A stretch of DNA of 15,912 bases from positions 1-15,912 of the forward strand of contig CAIXIZ010000472.1 in the NCBI GenBank assembly GCA_903919625.1, read 5' to 3'. Origin of the DNA: an uncultured Verrucomicrobiota bacterium. GTDB taxonomy: Bacteria; Verrucomicrobiota; Verrucomicrobiia; Opitutales; Opitutaceae. Positions 7,441-14,268 of the stretch are shown piece after piece; the stretch's first letter is position 1, and every line of letters begins with the position of its first letter. A model generated the notes under the pieces. That model was not told where the DNA came from, made no database searches, and was given only the letters and a program-made list of their open reading frames with translations. The translations under genes and the position numbers were made by a program.

Positions 7441-7567
7441 GGGCTGGTGTTGCGCCGGTGATTTTCGGGGATTGCCCTTCCGCCGGGTGACCAAAGCATA
7501 AGGCCATGCCGCAACCGGTTTACCACACCGCCGCCCCGCCGCCAGGCTGCCGGATTATTTTCCCCTG

Positions 7568-8806
7568 ATGCGCACTCCCGGGCAACGTCTGCGCTGGCCG
7601 CTGGCGCTGGTGGCGGTCACCCTGCTCGGGTTCGGGTGGCTCACCCGGCACGAGCAATGGTGGGATTACCTGGGGGTCTATCACATCCGGCCCTACTTTG
7701 CCGATCTCGTGGCCATCCTGGCCTCGGGCGAGGCCTGGCACGCCGGGCGCGATGTGTACGCGACGCCCAATCCGTTTGACCCGTTTGGCCGTCCGCATGT
7801 CTACGGCCCCTGGTGGCTGGTGAGCGGCCCGCTTGGTCTCAAGGTGGCGGATGCCCGCTGGCTCGGCTGGCTGCTGGCGACGGCTTTCTTCGCCACCGCC
7901 GCCGCCCTGTTTGCGCCGCGTCGTCCGGCCACGGTCATCGCGGCGTTGCTGTTGCTGCTCGCCCCTTCGGTCCTGCTGGGGGTCGAGCGTGCCAACAATG
8001 ACCTCATCATCTTTCTGCTGCTCGCCCTGGCCGGTGCGCTGCTCGCCCGCCCGGACGCGGGGGCACGGCATACCGGAGCCGGGCTGGTCGGACTCGCGGC
8101 CGTGCTTAAAATTTATCCGCTCGCGGCCCTGCCTGCCCTGGTGGCAGGCCGGATTTGGCCCCGTCATGTGGCCTTGCGTTTGCTTGGCGTGGTTCTGGCG
8201 GCGTGCCTGCTCGTGTTCTGCTGGTGGCTTGGTGACTACACCCGCGTGAGCAAAATCGCCCCGCAGCCGGAAACCCTGTTTGCCTACGGACTCCCGGTCC
8301 CGGTGTTTTTCTGGACCCATCTCCCGCAATTGCGCGGCCAGCTGCTGGTCACCGGATTGCCGGCGGCGGCGCTCGCGGCCGGCTGGCTGTGGTCGCACCG
8401 GCGTGCGTTGTGGCAGGCCGTGCCGGTCACGGGGGTGGTGACCGCCTGGTTTGTAGCCGGGGCTTCTTCCTGGTCCTTTTGTTACCTGGCCAACTCCAAC
8501 TATGAGTATCGCACGGTGCTGCTCCTGCTGCCGGCCGCGCTCTGGCTGCGCCAGGCGGATGATCCCAGGTCCGGTCCGGTGATGCGGGCCCAGCTCCTCA
8601 CCTGCCTGATGGCCTTCTGGCTGGTGCCGTTTAAGACTTGGTGGGCCGTGGCCTCCCGCACCCCCGATGATCCTTTCGCCTTCCTGGGGTTCACCACGGT
8701 GTTTGCCCTGGAGCAGGTCCTGATGGCCGCGCTGACGGCGGCGCTGCTTATCGGCCTCGCCGGCTGGGGCTGGCGACGTTGGCATCACGATGAGCGCCGG
8801 GGCTGA
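7568..8806 (+). CDS. GT87-type membrane glycosyltransferase (DUF2029)
   Basis: A 412-residue polytopic membrane protein with about ten hydrophobic segments. It resembles the GT87/DUF2029 family, whose best known members are polyprenyl-phosphate-mannose-dependent mannosyltransferases of actinobacteria. Supporting pieces are the first extracytoplasmic loop with Asp46 (ADLVAILASGEAWHAGRDVY) and YGPWW, the block ERANNDLIIF (140-149) and LKIYPLAALP (180-189), all in the family order. It probably adds a sugar from a lipid-linked donor to an envelope glycan or lipid on the outer face of the inner membrane; sugar and acceptor are unknown. The ATG follows a pyrimidine-rich stretch (TTTTCCCCTG). The 3' end overlaps the next glycosyltransferase gene by 17 bases in another frame, so the two are very likely co-transcribed and translationally coupled. 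Confidence 0.82.
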   Translation: MRTPGQRLRWPLALVAVTLLGFGWLTRHEQWWDYLGVYHIRPYFADLVAILASGEAWHAGRDVYATPNPFDPFGRPHVYGPWWLVSGPLGLKVADARWLGWLLATAFFATAAALFAPRRPATVIAALLLLLAPSVLLGVERANNDLIIFLLLALAGALLARPDAGARHTGAGLVGLAAVLKIYPLAALPALVAGRIWPRHVALRLLGVVLAACLLVFCWWLGDYTRVSKIAPQPETLFAYGLPVPVFFWTHLPQLRGQLLVTGLPAAALAAGWLWSHRRALWQAVPVTGVVTAWFVAGASSWSFCYLANSNYEYRTVLLLLPAALWLRQADDPRSGPVMRAQLLTCLMAFWLVPFKTWWAVASRTPDDPFAFLGFTTVFALEQVLMAALTAALLIGLAGWGWRRWHHDERRG

Positions 8807-10607
8807 ACTTTGGGGACTGCTGCCGCTGGCGGCCTATGCCGGTCTCTTTGCCGGGCAGGTGGCGCGTGGCTGGACGGTCGTGGTGGCCCTGTTGCGTGCG
8901 GCGATATTCTGGGCGGCGGGTGCATGGGTGTTGGCCAACGCGCTAGGGTGGTTCGGTGCGTTGCGACCGGCGCCACTGCGTGGCGCATGGCTGCTGCTTG
9001 CGGCCCTGGCGTTGGCGGATGGCTGGCGCGCCCGCCGCGGGCGTTGGACCTGGCCTTGCCCGCAGGGTGTCGGCGAATGGACCGCCGCCGGCGCCATCGG
9101 CACATTGTGGTTGCTCGCGCTCGTCATTGCGGTGGTCGCGCCTCCCGTCACGGTGGACGTCCTCAATTACCACCTGCCGCGCCAGCTGATGTGGCTGCAG
9201 CAGGGCAGCCTGGCTCATTTTGTCACGGTCAATGACCGTGAGCTGATGATGCCGCCGCTCGCCGAAGTCATCGGCCTGCACTTTCTCGCGCTGACGGGTG
9301 ACGATCACTGGGCCAACCTGCCGCAGTGGGCCGCGTATGTGCTGCTGCCGGTCGCGGTGGCGCAGACCGTCCGAACGCTGGGCGCGTCGCGCGCGACGGC
9401 GTGGCTTGCGGCGTGGCTGGTCGTATGCCTGCCGATGGCATGGCTGGAGGCGTCCAACGGAAAAAATGATCTGCAAGGCGCGCTTTGGCTGGCGTTGCTG
9501 CTCTGGCAGGTCGCGTCGGCCCGCCGGCAGGACTTGAAGCCGGGCGGTTCCGGCAACGCCACGTCGCCCCGCGCGGCCGCCTGCCTGGCGGGCGTGACCC
9601 TCGCACTCTCCCTGCTCACAAAAAGCACCGCCCTGATCTATGCCCCGCCGCTGTTGGCGGCGGGCTGGTTGGCCTGGCGGCAGCACTGGGGCGCCGCCGG
9701 GGCCTGGCGGGCCACCGCCCTCGCGGCATTTGTCGCGGTGGTGCTGAGCGCGCCGTTTTTTGCCCGCAATCTCGCCTGGTATGGCACCCCGCTCGGCGTT
9801 CATCGCGCGGAGGAAGGCGGCGACCAGACCAACGACGCACTGACGCCCGCCCTGGTCGCATCCAACGCCTTGCGCAACGCCGCCATCCATCTCTCTGGTC
9901 CGTGGCCGCAGTGGAATGCCACTCTCGATCGCGCGGTGCGTACGGCGCATGCCTGGCTCGGCCTGTCAGTGGATGATCCGCGCAACACCCTTTGGGTGAC
10001 AAAATTTGCCGTCCTCTACGGTCCGCGCGAGGAGACCAAGGCGGGAGCCCCCTGGCATTTCGTTTTGATCTGCGGCGTCTTCCTCGGGGGGTGGGGCTGG
10101 CGGGGGGCCGCCGGTTGGCGTTGGCTCGCGGTGGTGACGGCAAGCATGGCGTTGATCACATGCGCCAGCTTGAAATGGCAGCCCTGGGGCGCGCGGTTGG
10201 AGCTGCCGGTTTTTGCCACCGGCTCGCTGCTGGCTGCGGGGGTGATCGGCGCACTGCCGCCCTTGGTGCGATGCCTGGCGGCCTGGGGCGCGGGGGCGCT
10301 CGGTCTGCTGGTCTGGTGGCCATCGCACAACATCTCCGCGCGACCGCTGCAGTCCTCGCCCGCCTTGTGGGCCGTGTCCCGCGATGCGAACCGCTACCGT
10401 TATTATCCCGAACTGCAGGAGCGTGATGCCGCGTTGACCCGGCTGGTGCACGATGCCGGGGTGCATGAAGTGGCGGTGGTCTCGTTGCATGACATTGCCT
10501 ATCCGCTGATGCGGCAGCTGGGCGCAGGGTGCCCGGGCTGCGTTTTTATGGCGCGCCTGCCACTGATCTCGCCCATGTCCCCGAATCGGTGCTGGTGCTC
10601 AGCATGA
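8790..10607 (+). CDS. GT-C membrane glycosyltransferase, N-terminal part (frameshifted)
   Basis: The first 580 codons encode a polytopic membrane protein of the GT-C (GT39/ArnT-like) type, which transfers sugars from polyprenyl-phosphate donors. After four N-terminal helices comes the catalytic loop DVLNYHLPRQLMWLQQGSL (123-141), with the acidic residue and Tyr-His pair usual for this subgroup, then RELMMPPLAE, ASNGKNDLQG (221-230) and LLTKSTALIYAPP (275-287). About ten helices precede a soluble C-terminal part that starts near residue 500. The final 25 residues (581-605) do not resemble the rest; sensible sequence continues from base 10529 in the -1 frame. I therefore think the intact gene is 8790-11122, about 777 residues, split by one missing base (see next entry). 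It overlaps the GT87 gene by 17 bases and probably works with it in building an envelope glycan. Confidence 0.8.
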   Translation: MSAGAELWGLLPLAAYAGLFAGQVARGWTVVVALLRAAIFWAAGAWVLANALGWFGALRPAPLRGAWLLLAALALADGWRARRGRWTWPCPQGVGEWTAAGAIGTLWLLALVIAVVAPPVTVDVLNYHLPRQLMWLQQGSLAHFVTVNDRELMMPPLAEVIGLHFLALTGDDHWANLPQWAAYVLLPVAVAQTVRTLGASRATAWLAAWLVVCLPMAWLEASNGKNDLQGALWLALLLWQVASARRQDLKPGGSGNATSPRAAACLAGVTLALSLLTKSTALIYAPPLLAAGWLAWRQHWGAAGAWRATALAAFVAVVLSAPFFARNLAWYGTPLGVHRAEEGGDQTNDALTPALVASNALRNAAIHLSGPWPQWNATLDRAVRTAHAWLGLSVDDPRNTLWVTKFAVLYGPREETKAGAPWHFVLICGVFLGGWGWRGAAGWRWLAVVTASMALITCASLKWQPWGARLELPVFATGSLLAAGVIGALPPLVRCLAAWGAGALGLLVWWPSHNISARPLQSSPALWAVSRDANRYRYYPELQERDAALTRLVHDAGVHEVAVVSLHDIAYPLMRQLGAGCPGCVFMARLPLISPMSPNRCWCSA

Positions 10608-11122
10608 GCGGACCGATGCCGTTGTTTTGGGAGCAACCGGGCCGGGAACCCTACCGGCTGGTGGGCGTGGCGGCGGGCGGCGGCCTGTATCTGCCCCCAT
10701 CGCGCGTGCACACACTCGGCTGGGAAAATCGGCTGCCGGCCTTCGCGGGTTGGACGGGGCCGGAAAACCTGACCTTGCGGATTGAAGCTCCCACGGCGCT
10801 GAGCCCACCGCTGATCGCCCGCGTGATGACCACCACGGCCGCCGCCGTGCAGTTTTCCATGCCGGCTGCCGGCCGGATGCAATTGATGGGCACCGTGCGC
10901 CAGAGCTCCTTGGCCGTCGTCCCCCTCCGCCTGGTGCTCAATGGCGAACCGGCCGGTCAGGTGGAATTTGCCGCATCGCCTGGCCGGGGTGATTTCGAAC
11001 TCGGGCTGTCCTGCCCGGCCGGCCCCAACCGGCTTGAGTTTCGGCGGGAAGCCGGAAGCGGCGAGGAGATCGTTTTCACCCGTCTCATCATCAACCGCCG
11101 GCCAGCCGGGCCGGCGCAGTGA
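10529..11122 (+). CDS. C-terminal part of the GT-C protein after frameshift
   Basis: A 197-codon frame beginning formally at GTG 10529 and overlapping the 3' end of the preceding ORF by 79 bases. It has no signal peptide or membrane helix. Its first residues (PGLRFYGAP, HVPESVLVLSM) continue the periplasmic domain of the upstream protein, and the rest is a beta-rich region with FAGWTGPENLTLRI and LVLNGEPAGQVEF, similar to the carbohydrate-binding-like tails of large GT-C proteins. The frame is open upstream only to 10493. Inserting one base, for instance in the GGG at 10527-10529, would join both parts into one protein. Either the strain carries a broken gene, the sequence has an error, or the two parts are made separately by coupled translation. 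I favour mutation or sequencing error. Confidence 0.7.
   Translation: MPGLRFYGAPATDLAHVPESVLVLSMSGPMPLFWEQPGREPYRLVGVAAGGGLYLPPSRVHTLGWENRLPAFAGWTGPENLTLRIEAPTALSPPLIARVMTTTAAAVQFSMPAAGRMQLMGTVRQSSLAVVPLRLVLNGEPAGQVEFAASPGRGDFELGLSCPAGPNRLEFRREAGSGEEIVFTRLIINRRPAGPAQ
11096..11116. terminator. GC hairpin between convergent genes
   Basis: CGCCGGC (11096-11102) and GCCGGCG (11110-11116) are perfect 7-base arms around a seven-base loop. They lie at the very end of the GT-C reading frame and 20 bases before the stop of the converging glycosyltransferase gene. The gap between the two stop codons is only 13 bases, so a shared bidirectional terminator would have to overlap coding sequence, as this one does. 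No T-run is present. Confidence 0.35.
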
Positions 11123-11135
11123 GCCCTCGTTCACT

Positions 11136-11858
11136 TCACCGCCAGTGCGCGGCGATCCACGGCGTGGGCCGCACATGGCGCAGCAGTCCGCGCCCCCGGC
11201 CAATGACGGCTTCGTCCGGATTCGGATGGCCGTGAAAGACCACGATGCGCGCTCCGGGCGGGATGGGTGGCACCTGGAAAAAATTCAGCGGAAACACCGG
11301 CAGACAGGTGTGCTTGAAGCTGACACACCACTCCCTCGGCCAGTAGGTGAGGAGGCCTTGGTGGTGGATTTCGCGGGTGAGGTATTCCTGCTCATTGCGC
11401 ACCTCCCGTTTCACCGCATCGATCCGGGCGAGAAAATTCGCCAGGAGCTCCGGGTGTGCGCCCGCCTCGAAACGGTAGACCGAGGAGTTGCCCGTGATGC
11501 GCCGGGGGCGCGCCCAGTCGTGGATGATGCAAAATTTCCCCGGCAGTTCAAAAAAACTGTCAAGCGGGCCGGTGATGACCACATCCACATCGAGAAACAG
11601 CACCGGCCCGCGCAGGTCGGCCAGCGGGGAGGCAAAGGTCGAAAGTTTGCGCCAGCCGCGCTCCTTGCCCGGCGGCAAATCCATCGCCGGCAACGGCAGC
11701 GCCTCGATGCCCGCGGCGGGGTCCAGGCCGGTGGCGTCGTCGGTGAAGCACACGAAGCGGTGGGGCTGCGCCAGGTGGCGCCGCACCATTGACCGGAGCT
11801 TGTTGACATACTCCGGGCCATACTTCGTGCCCCATTTCATGCAGATGACGTTGACCAT
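11136..11858 (-). CDS. Cytosolic glycosyltransferase with DxD motif (GT8-like)
   Basis: A 240-residue soluble protein that resembles small GT-A-fold glycosyltransferases often annotated as family 8 or plain hypothetical. The N-terminus VNVICMKWGTKYGPEYVNKL is characteristic of this group, followed by RFVCFTDD (34-41) and the metal- and nucleotide-sugar-binding DxD in LFLDVDVV (Asp90, Asp92). Later come GNSSVYRF, NEQEYLT and a terminal VVFHGHPNPDE, all usual for the family. It should transfer a sugar from a nucleotide donor to a glycan precursor on the cytoplasmic side; the sugar is unknown. The open frame extends to 11999, but the 47 extra residues are Pro/Gly/Arg-rich and include the strong hairpin at 11912-11956, so ATG 11858 is preferred. 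It converges on the GT-C gene and diverges from the lipid A acyltransferase gene. Confidence 0.82.
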   Translation of the reverse strand: MVNVICMKWGTKYGPEYVNKLRSMVRRHLAQPHRFVCFTDDATGLDPAAGIEALPLPAMDLPPGKERGWRKLSTFASPLADLRGPVLFLDVDVVITGPLDSFFELPGKFCIIHDWARPRRITGNSSVYRFEAGAHPELLANFLARIDAVKREVRNEQEYLTREIHHQGLLTYWPREWCVSFKHTCLPVFPLNFFQVPPIPPGARIVVFHGHPNPDEAVIGRGRGLLRHVRPTPWIAAHWR

Positions 11859-11911
11859 GCCGCGCCACGCTAGTGTGACCGGGCGGCGTTTGCACAGGGG
11901 GAATTTTGCCG

Positions 11912-11956
11912 GACCGCCCGCCGGCCCGTTTCCTTCCGGGCAGGCGGCGGGCGGTC
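11912..11956 (+). promoter_or_regulatory. Strong hairpin in leader of the acyltransferase gene
   Basis: GACCGCCCGCCG (11912-11923) pairs perfectly with CGGCGGGCGGTC (11945-11956). Inside, GCCCG (11924-11928) pairs with CGGGC (11937-11941) around an eight-base loop, leaving a three-base bulge (11942-11944). The result is a 17-bp GC-rich stem in the 169-base gap between two divergent genes, about 70 bases upstream of the acyltransferase start. It may be a leader structure, a barrier to read-through or a repeat. Confidence 0.6.
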
Positions 11957-11960
11957 GCAG

Positions 11961-11981
11961 CCCGTCTTCCGGGACTTTTTT
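11961..11981 (+). terminator. Hairpin plus T6 tract (possible attenuator)
   Basis: CCCG (11961-11964) pairs with CGGG (11970-11973), followed by ACTTTTTT. This is an intrinsic-terminator layout on the plus strand, although the stem has only four pairs. It sits 46 bases before the acyltransferase start codon and directly after the larger hairpin at 11912-11956, so an attenuator-like role is possible if the promoter lies further upstream. Confidence 0.4.
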
Positions 11982-12027
11982 CCCGCTTCCCACCGCCACC
12001 TGACCGGGGCCATGCTGTCGCCACCTG

Positions 12028-12945
12028 ATGCCACGCGCCAGCGAACAATCTCATCTCGGCCACCCGTGCCACTGGCCCATGTGGGCGGCCCTCGGGTTCT
12101 TCCGGGTGCTCTCCCTGCTGCCCTGGCGCATTCAATGCGCTTTGGCCACCGCACTCGGCTGGCTCGCTTTTTATCTTATTCCCATCCGCCGCCAGGTGGT
12201 GTTGGTGAACTTGCGCCTTTGTTTTCCGGGGAAAACCGAGGCGGAACGCCGCCGGCTTGCCCGGGCACACTACCGGTCGCTCGTCCTGGGGGGCTTTGAA
12301 TCCTGCCTGGCCTGGTGGGCGACGGCGCGCCGTTTCCCACCGCACGAGCTGGTCGGCCTGGAGCATCTGACGGCGGCACGGGCCGGCGGCCGTGGTGTCA
12401 TCCTGCTCACCGCCCATTTTACCACCATGGAGCTGTATGCCTGCCTGCTCAACGAGCATGTGCGCTATGATGTCGTCTATCGCGAGCCCAACAACGCCGT
12501 GCTTGCCTGGGAGATGCGGCGCCAGTTTGAGCGCGGCCTCGCCGGGGCCATTCATTTCGACGACCTGCGCGGCATCGTGCGCGCGCTCAAGGCGGGGCAT
12601 GTCGTCTGGTATGTGCCTGACCAGGCCCGCCGCCTCAAACATTCCATCCTGTTGCCGTTTTTCGGCGAGCCCGCGCTGACCAGCACCGCCACCCCCCGCT
12701 TCGCGGCCATGTCCGGGGCGGCCGTCGTCCCATACTTTGGCCGGCGCCGGCCCGATGGCTCCTATTTGCTGACGCTTCTCCCGGCCTTGGACAACTTTCC
12801 CTCGGGCAACGCCGAGGCCGATGCCTTGCGCGTCAACCGTCTCATCGAAGAACAAATCCTCCTCGCGCCGGAGCAGTATTTCTGGGTGCACAAACGCTTC
12901 AAGGCGCGTGGCCCCGGCCTGCCCGAGGTCTACGCGACCGGGTAG
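12028..12945 (+). CDS. LpxL/HtrB-family lipid A acyltransferase
   Basis: A 305-residue inner-membrane acyltransferase of the LpxL/LpxM/HtrB family, which adds a secondary acyl chain to lipid A or a related glycolipid using acyl-ACP. After a hydrophobic segment (about 18-52) comes the catalytic H-X4-E motif HFTTME (His130, Glu135) in LLTAHFTTMEL, then the family blocks YREPNN (151-156), VVWYVPDQ (192-199) and, near the end, FWVHKRFK. The length matches the family. Which acyl chain and position are used cannot be said. ATG 12028 gives a hydrophilic 17-residue head; ATG 12079, just before the hydrophobic segment, is an alternative start. It implies that the organism makes lipid A-type LPS, which fits the glycosyltransferases on both sides. 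A strong hairpin and a T-tract lie directly upstream. It converges with the following GT4 gene over 19 bases. Confidence 0.9.
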   Translation: MPRASEQSHLGHPCHWPMWAALGFFRVLSLLPWRIQCALATALGWLAFYLIPIRRQVVLVNLRLCFPGKTEAERRRLARAHYRSLVLGGFESCLAWWATARRFPPHELVGLEHLTAARAGGRGVILLTAHFTTMELYACLLNEHVRYDVVYREPNNAVLAWEMRRQFERGLAGAIHFDDLRGIVRALKAGHVVWYVPDQARRLKHSILLPFFGEPALTSTATPRFAAMSGAAVVPYFGRRRPDGSYLLTLLPALDNFPSGNAEADALRVNRLIEEQILLAPEQYFWVHKRFKARGPGLPEVYATG

Positions 12946-12964
12946 GGGAGCGCGGTTCCGGCGG

Positions 12965-14053
12965 TCATCGCCTTGCTCCCTCGGCGAGGAGCGCTTCCAA
13001 CCGCGCGATATGGGGTCCGGGCGCAAATTCCGCCACGGCCCGTGCCCGGGCCGCCGCGCCCATCGCCGCGCGCCGCGCCGGATCATCGAGCAAAGATCCG
13101 ATCGCCGCCGCCAGCGCCCCGGGATTGCGTGCCGGCACCAGCAGTCCGGTGATGCCTGGCTCCACCACTTCCGGAATCCCGCCGACGCTTGTCGCCACCA
13201 GCGGCACCCCGCAGGCCATCGCTTCCAGACCCGCCAGCCCAAACGGCTCTTGGTGCGATGGCAGGATGGCCACCGCGGCATGGGGCAGCAGCCGGGGCAC
13301 GTCATCCCGCAGGCCCAGCCAGGTCACCGCCCCCGCCAGTTCGGGGCGCGCCCCTGCTTCCTGCAAAGCCCGCCGGTAGTCGTCGTTGCATTGCTCGGTC
13401 CCGATGAAAACAAACCGGGTCGTCCCGCCTCGCCCCTTTCGCAACTGTGCCGCCGCCCGCAGGGTGTCCAACTGGCCTTTGCGCGGGCTGATCTCCCCCA
13501 CCTGCAGGACCACCGGCGCATCGGCCGGAATGCCGCAGGCGGCGCGCAAGGGGTCTGTCCCGCCGCCCCCGGCCGGTGCCGGCGCAAATTTGTCCACATC
13601 CACAAAATTATGCAGCACCCGGCCCCGCGCCCCGAGCGACGCGCCCCATCGGCGGTGCTGGCGCAGGGTCTGGCGTGACACGGCCACGGCCAGTTTTTGA
13701 AAATACCAGTGCAGCTGAAACTGGTGCGAGTGGGCATGCGCGACGCCCGGCACACCGTGCAGCACGCGCAGCAACGCGCAAAAACCCGCCGCCCGCGTGA
13801 GATGCGAATGGGTGACCTCGATCCGCTCCCGCTGGCAGATTTCCGCCACGCGCCGCAGCTCCGTCAGCGGCCAGCGGGAGAAATCCGTCGGCACCAGCTG
13901 CGCCTCGCCGGCGGTTTCCTGCGCGATCCACGAGTCGGGCCGTGCCAACAGCCACACTTCATGGCCGCGGGCGCGCAGCAACGGGATGATCCGCCGAGCA
14001 TAGATCATCGCGCCGTTGCGCCCGACCTGGGAAGCCGCCTCCAAAATTCTCAT
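12965..14053 (-). CDS. GT4 family glycosyltransferase
   Basis: A 362-residue GT-B-fold enzyme. The N-terminal domain begins MRILEAASQVGRNGAMIYAR, close to the usual 'GG' acceptor loop, and contains VTHSHLTRAAG and AHAHSHQF; the linker HNFVDVDKF (148-156) is typical for GT4. The donor domain has VLQVGEISPRKGQ (182-194) with the phosphate-binding Arg/Lys and the E-x7-E motif (Glu269 to Glu277 in HQEPFGLAGLEAM). It should transfer a sugar from a nucleotide donor during LPS core, O-antigen or exopolysaccharide assembly. The open frame extends upstream to 14254, but the extra residues are Arg/Pro-rich and run into the repeat in front of oppD; ATG 14053 gives the normal family N-terminus. It diverges from oppD and converges on the acyltransferase gene. 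Confidence 0.9.
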   Translation of the reverse strand: MRILEAASQVGRNGAMIYARRIIPLLRARGHEVWLLARPDSWIAQETAGEAQLVPTDFSRWPLTELRRVAEICQRERIEVTHSHLTRAAGFCALLRVLHGVPGVAHAHSHQFQLHWYFQKLAVAVSRQTLRQHRRWGASLGARGRVLHNFVDVDKFAPAPAGGGGTDPLRAACGIPADAPVVLQVGEISPRKGQLDTLRAAAQLRKGRGGTTRFVFIGTEQCNDDYRRALQEAGARPELAGAVTWLGLRDDVPRLLPHAAVAILPSHQEPFGLAGLEAMACGVPLVATSVGGIPEVVEPGITGLLVPARNPGALAAAIGSLLDDPARRAAMGAAARARAVAEFAPGPHIARLEALLAEGARR

Positions 14054-14231
14054 GAGGGCGCAGCGAAACGTAATATCGGTCCACGCGCCAGTCAGTTCGC
14101 CGGAGGGATCTGGGCGTTCCGAGGCTGGGAACGGCCAGCGGACCCGGTGAGTCCGTCCCGCCCCTTCCCTTTGCCATTGCCGCCCCGCGCACCCCGCTTC
14201 TGTCTTCATTCCGGACTCCGTCTCCGGCGTT

Positions 14232-14268
14232 GAAATCCAAAATCGAAAACCCAAATTCCAAAATCAGC
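14232..14268 (+). repeat. A-rich interspersed repeat before oppD
   Basis: An A- and C-rich tract with TCCAAAATC at 14236-14244 and again at 14257-14265, with similar phrases (CGAAAACC, CCAAATTCC) between. In an otherwise GC-rich region it stands out sharply. I recognise the style as the tandem 'CCAAAATC / GATTTTGG' filler found between genes in Verrucomicrobia and Planctomycetes; that identification is from memory. It touches the oppD start codon, and translated in frame from TTG 14230 it adds 13 odd residues. Confidence 0.55.

Noticed and set aside
7520..8788. Minus-strand open frame of 422 codons
   Set aside because: It is antisense to the GT87 gene, very rich in Gln, Arg, Gly and Pro, a typical high-GC shadow frame.
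10535..10560. Programmed -1 frameshift in the GT-C gene
   Set aside because: The only homopolymer is a T5 run whose phase does not give an X XXY YYZ heptamer, and no strong downstream stem is evident. Mutation or sequence error explains it better.
11560..13305. Minus-strand open frame of 581 codons across three genes
   Set aside because: It overlaps the GT8-like, acyltransferase and GT4 genes in non-coding frames; each of those has clear motifs and this one has none.
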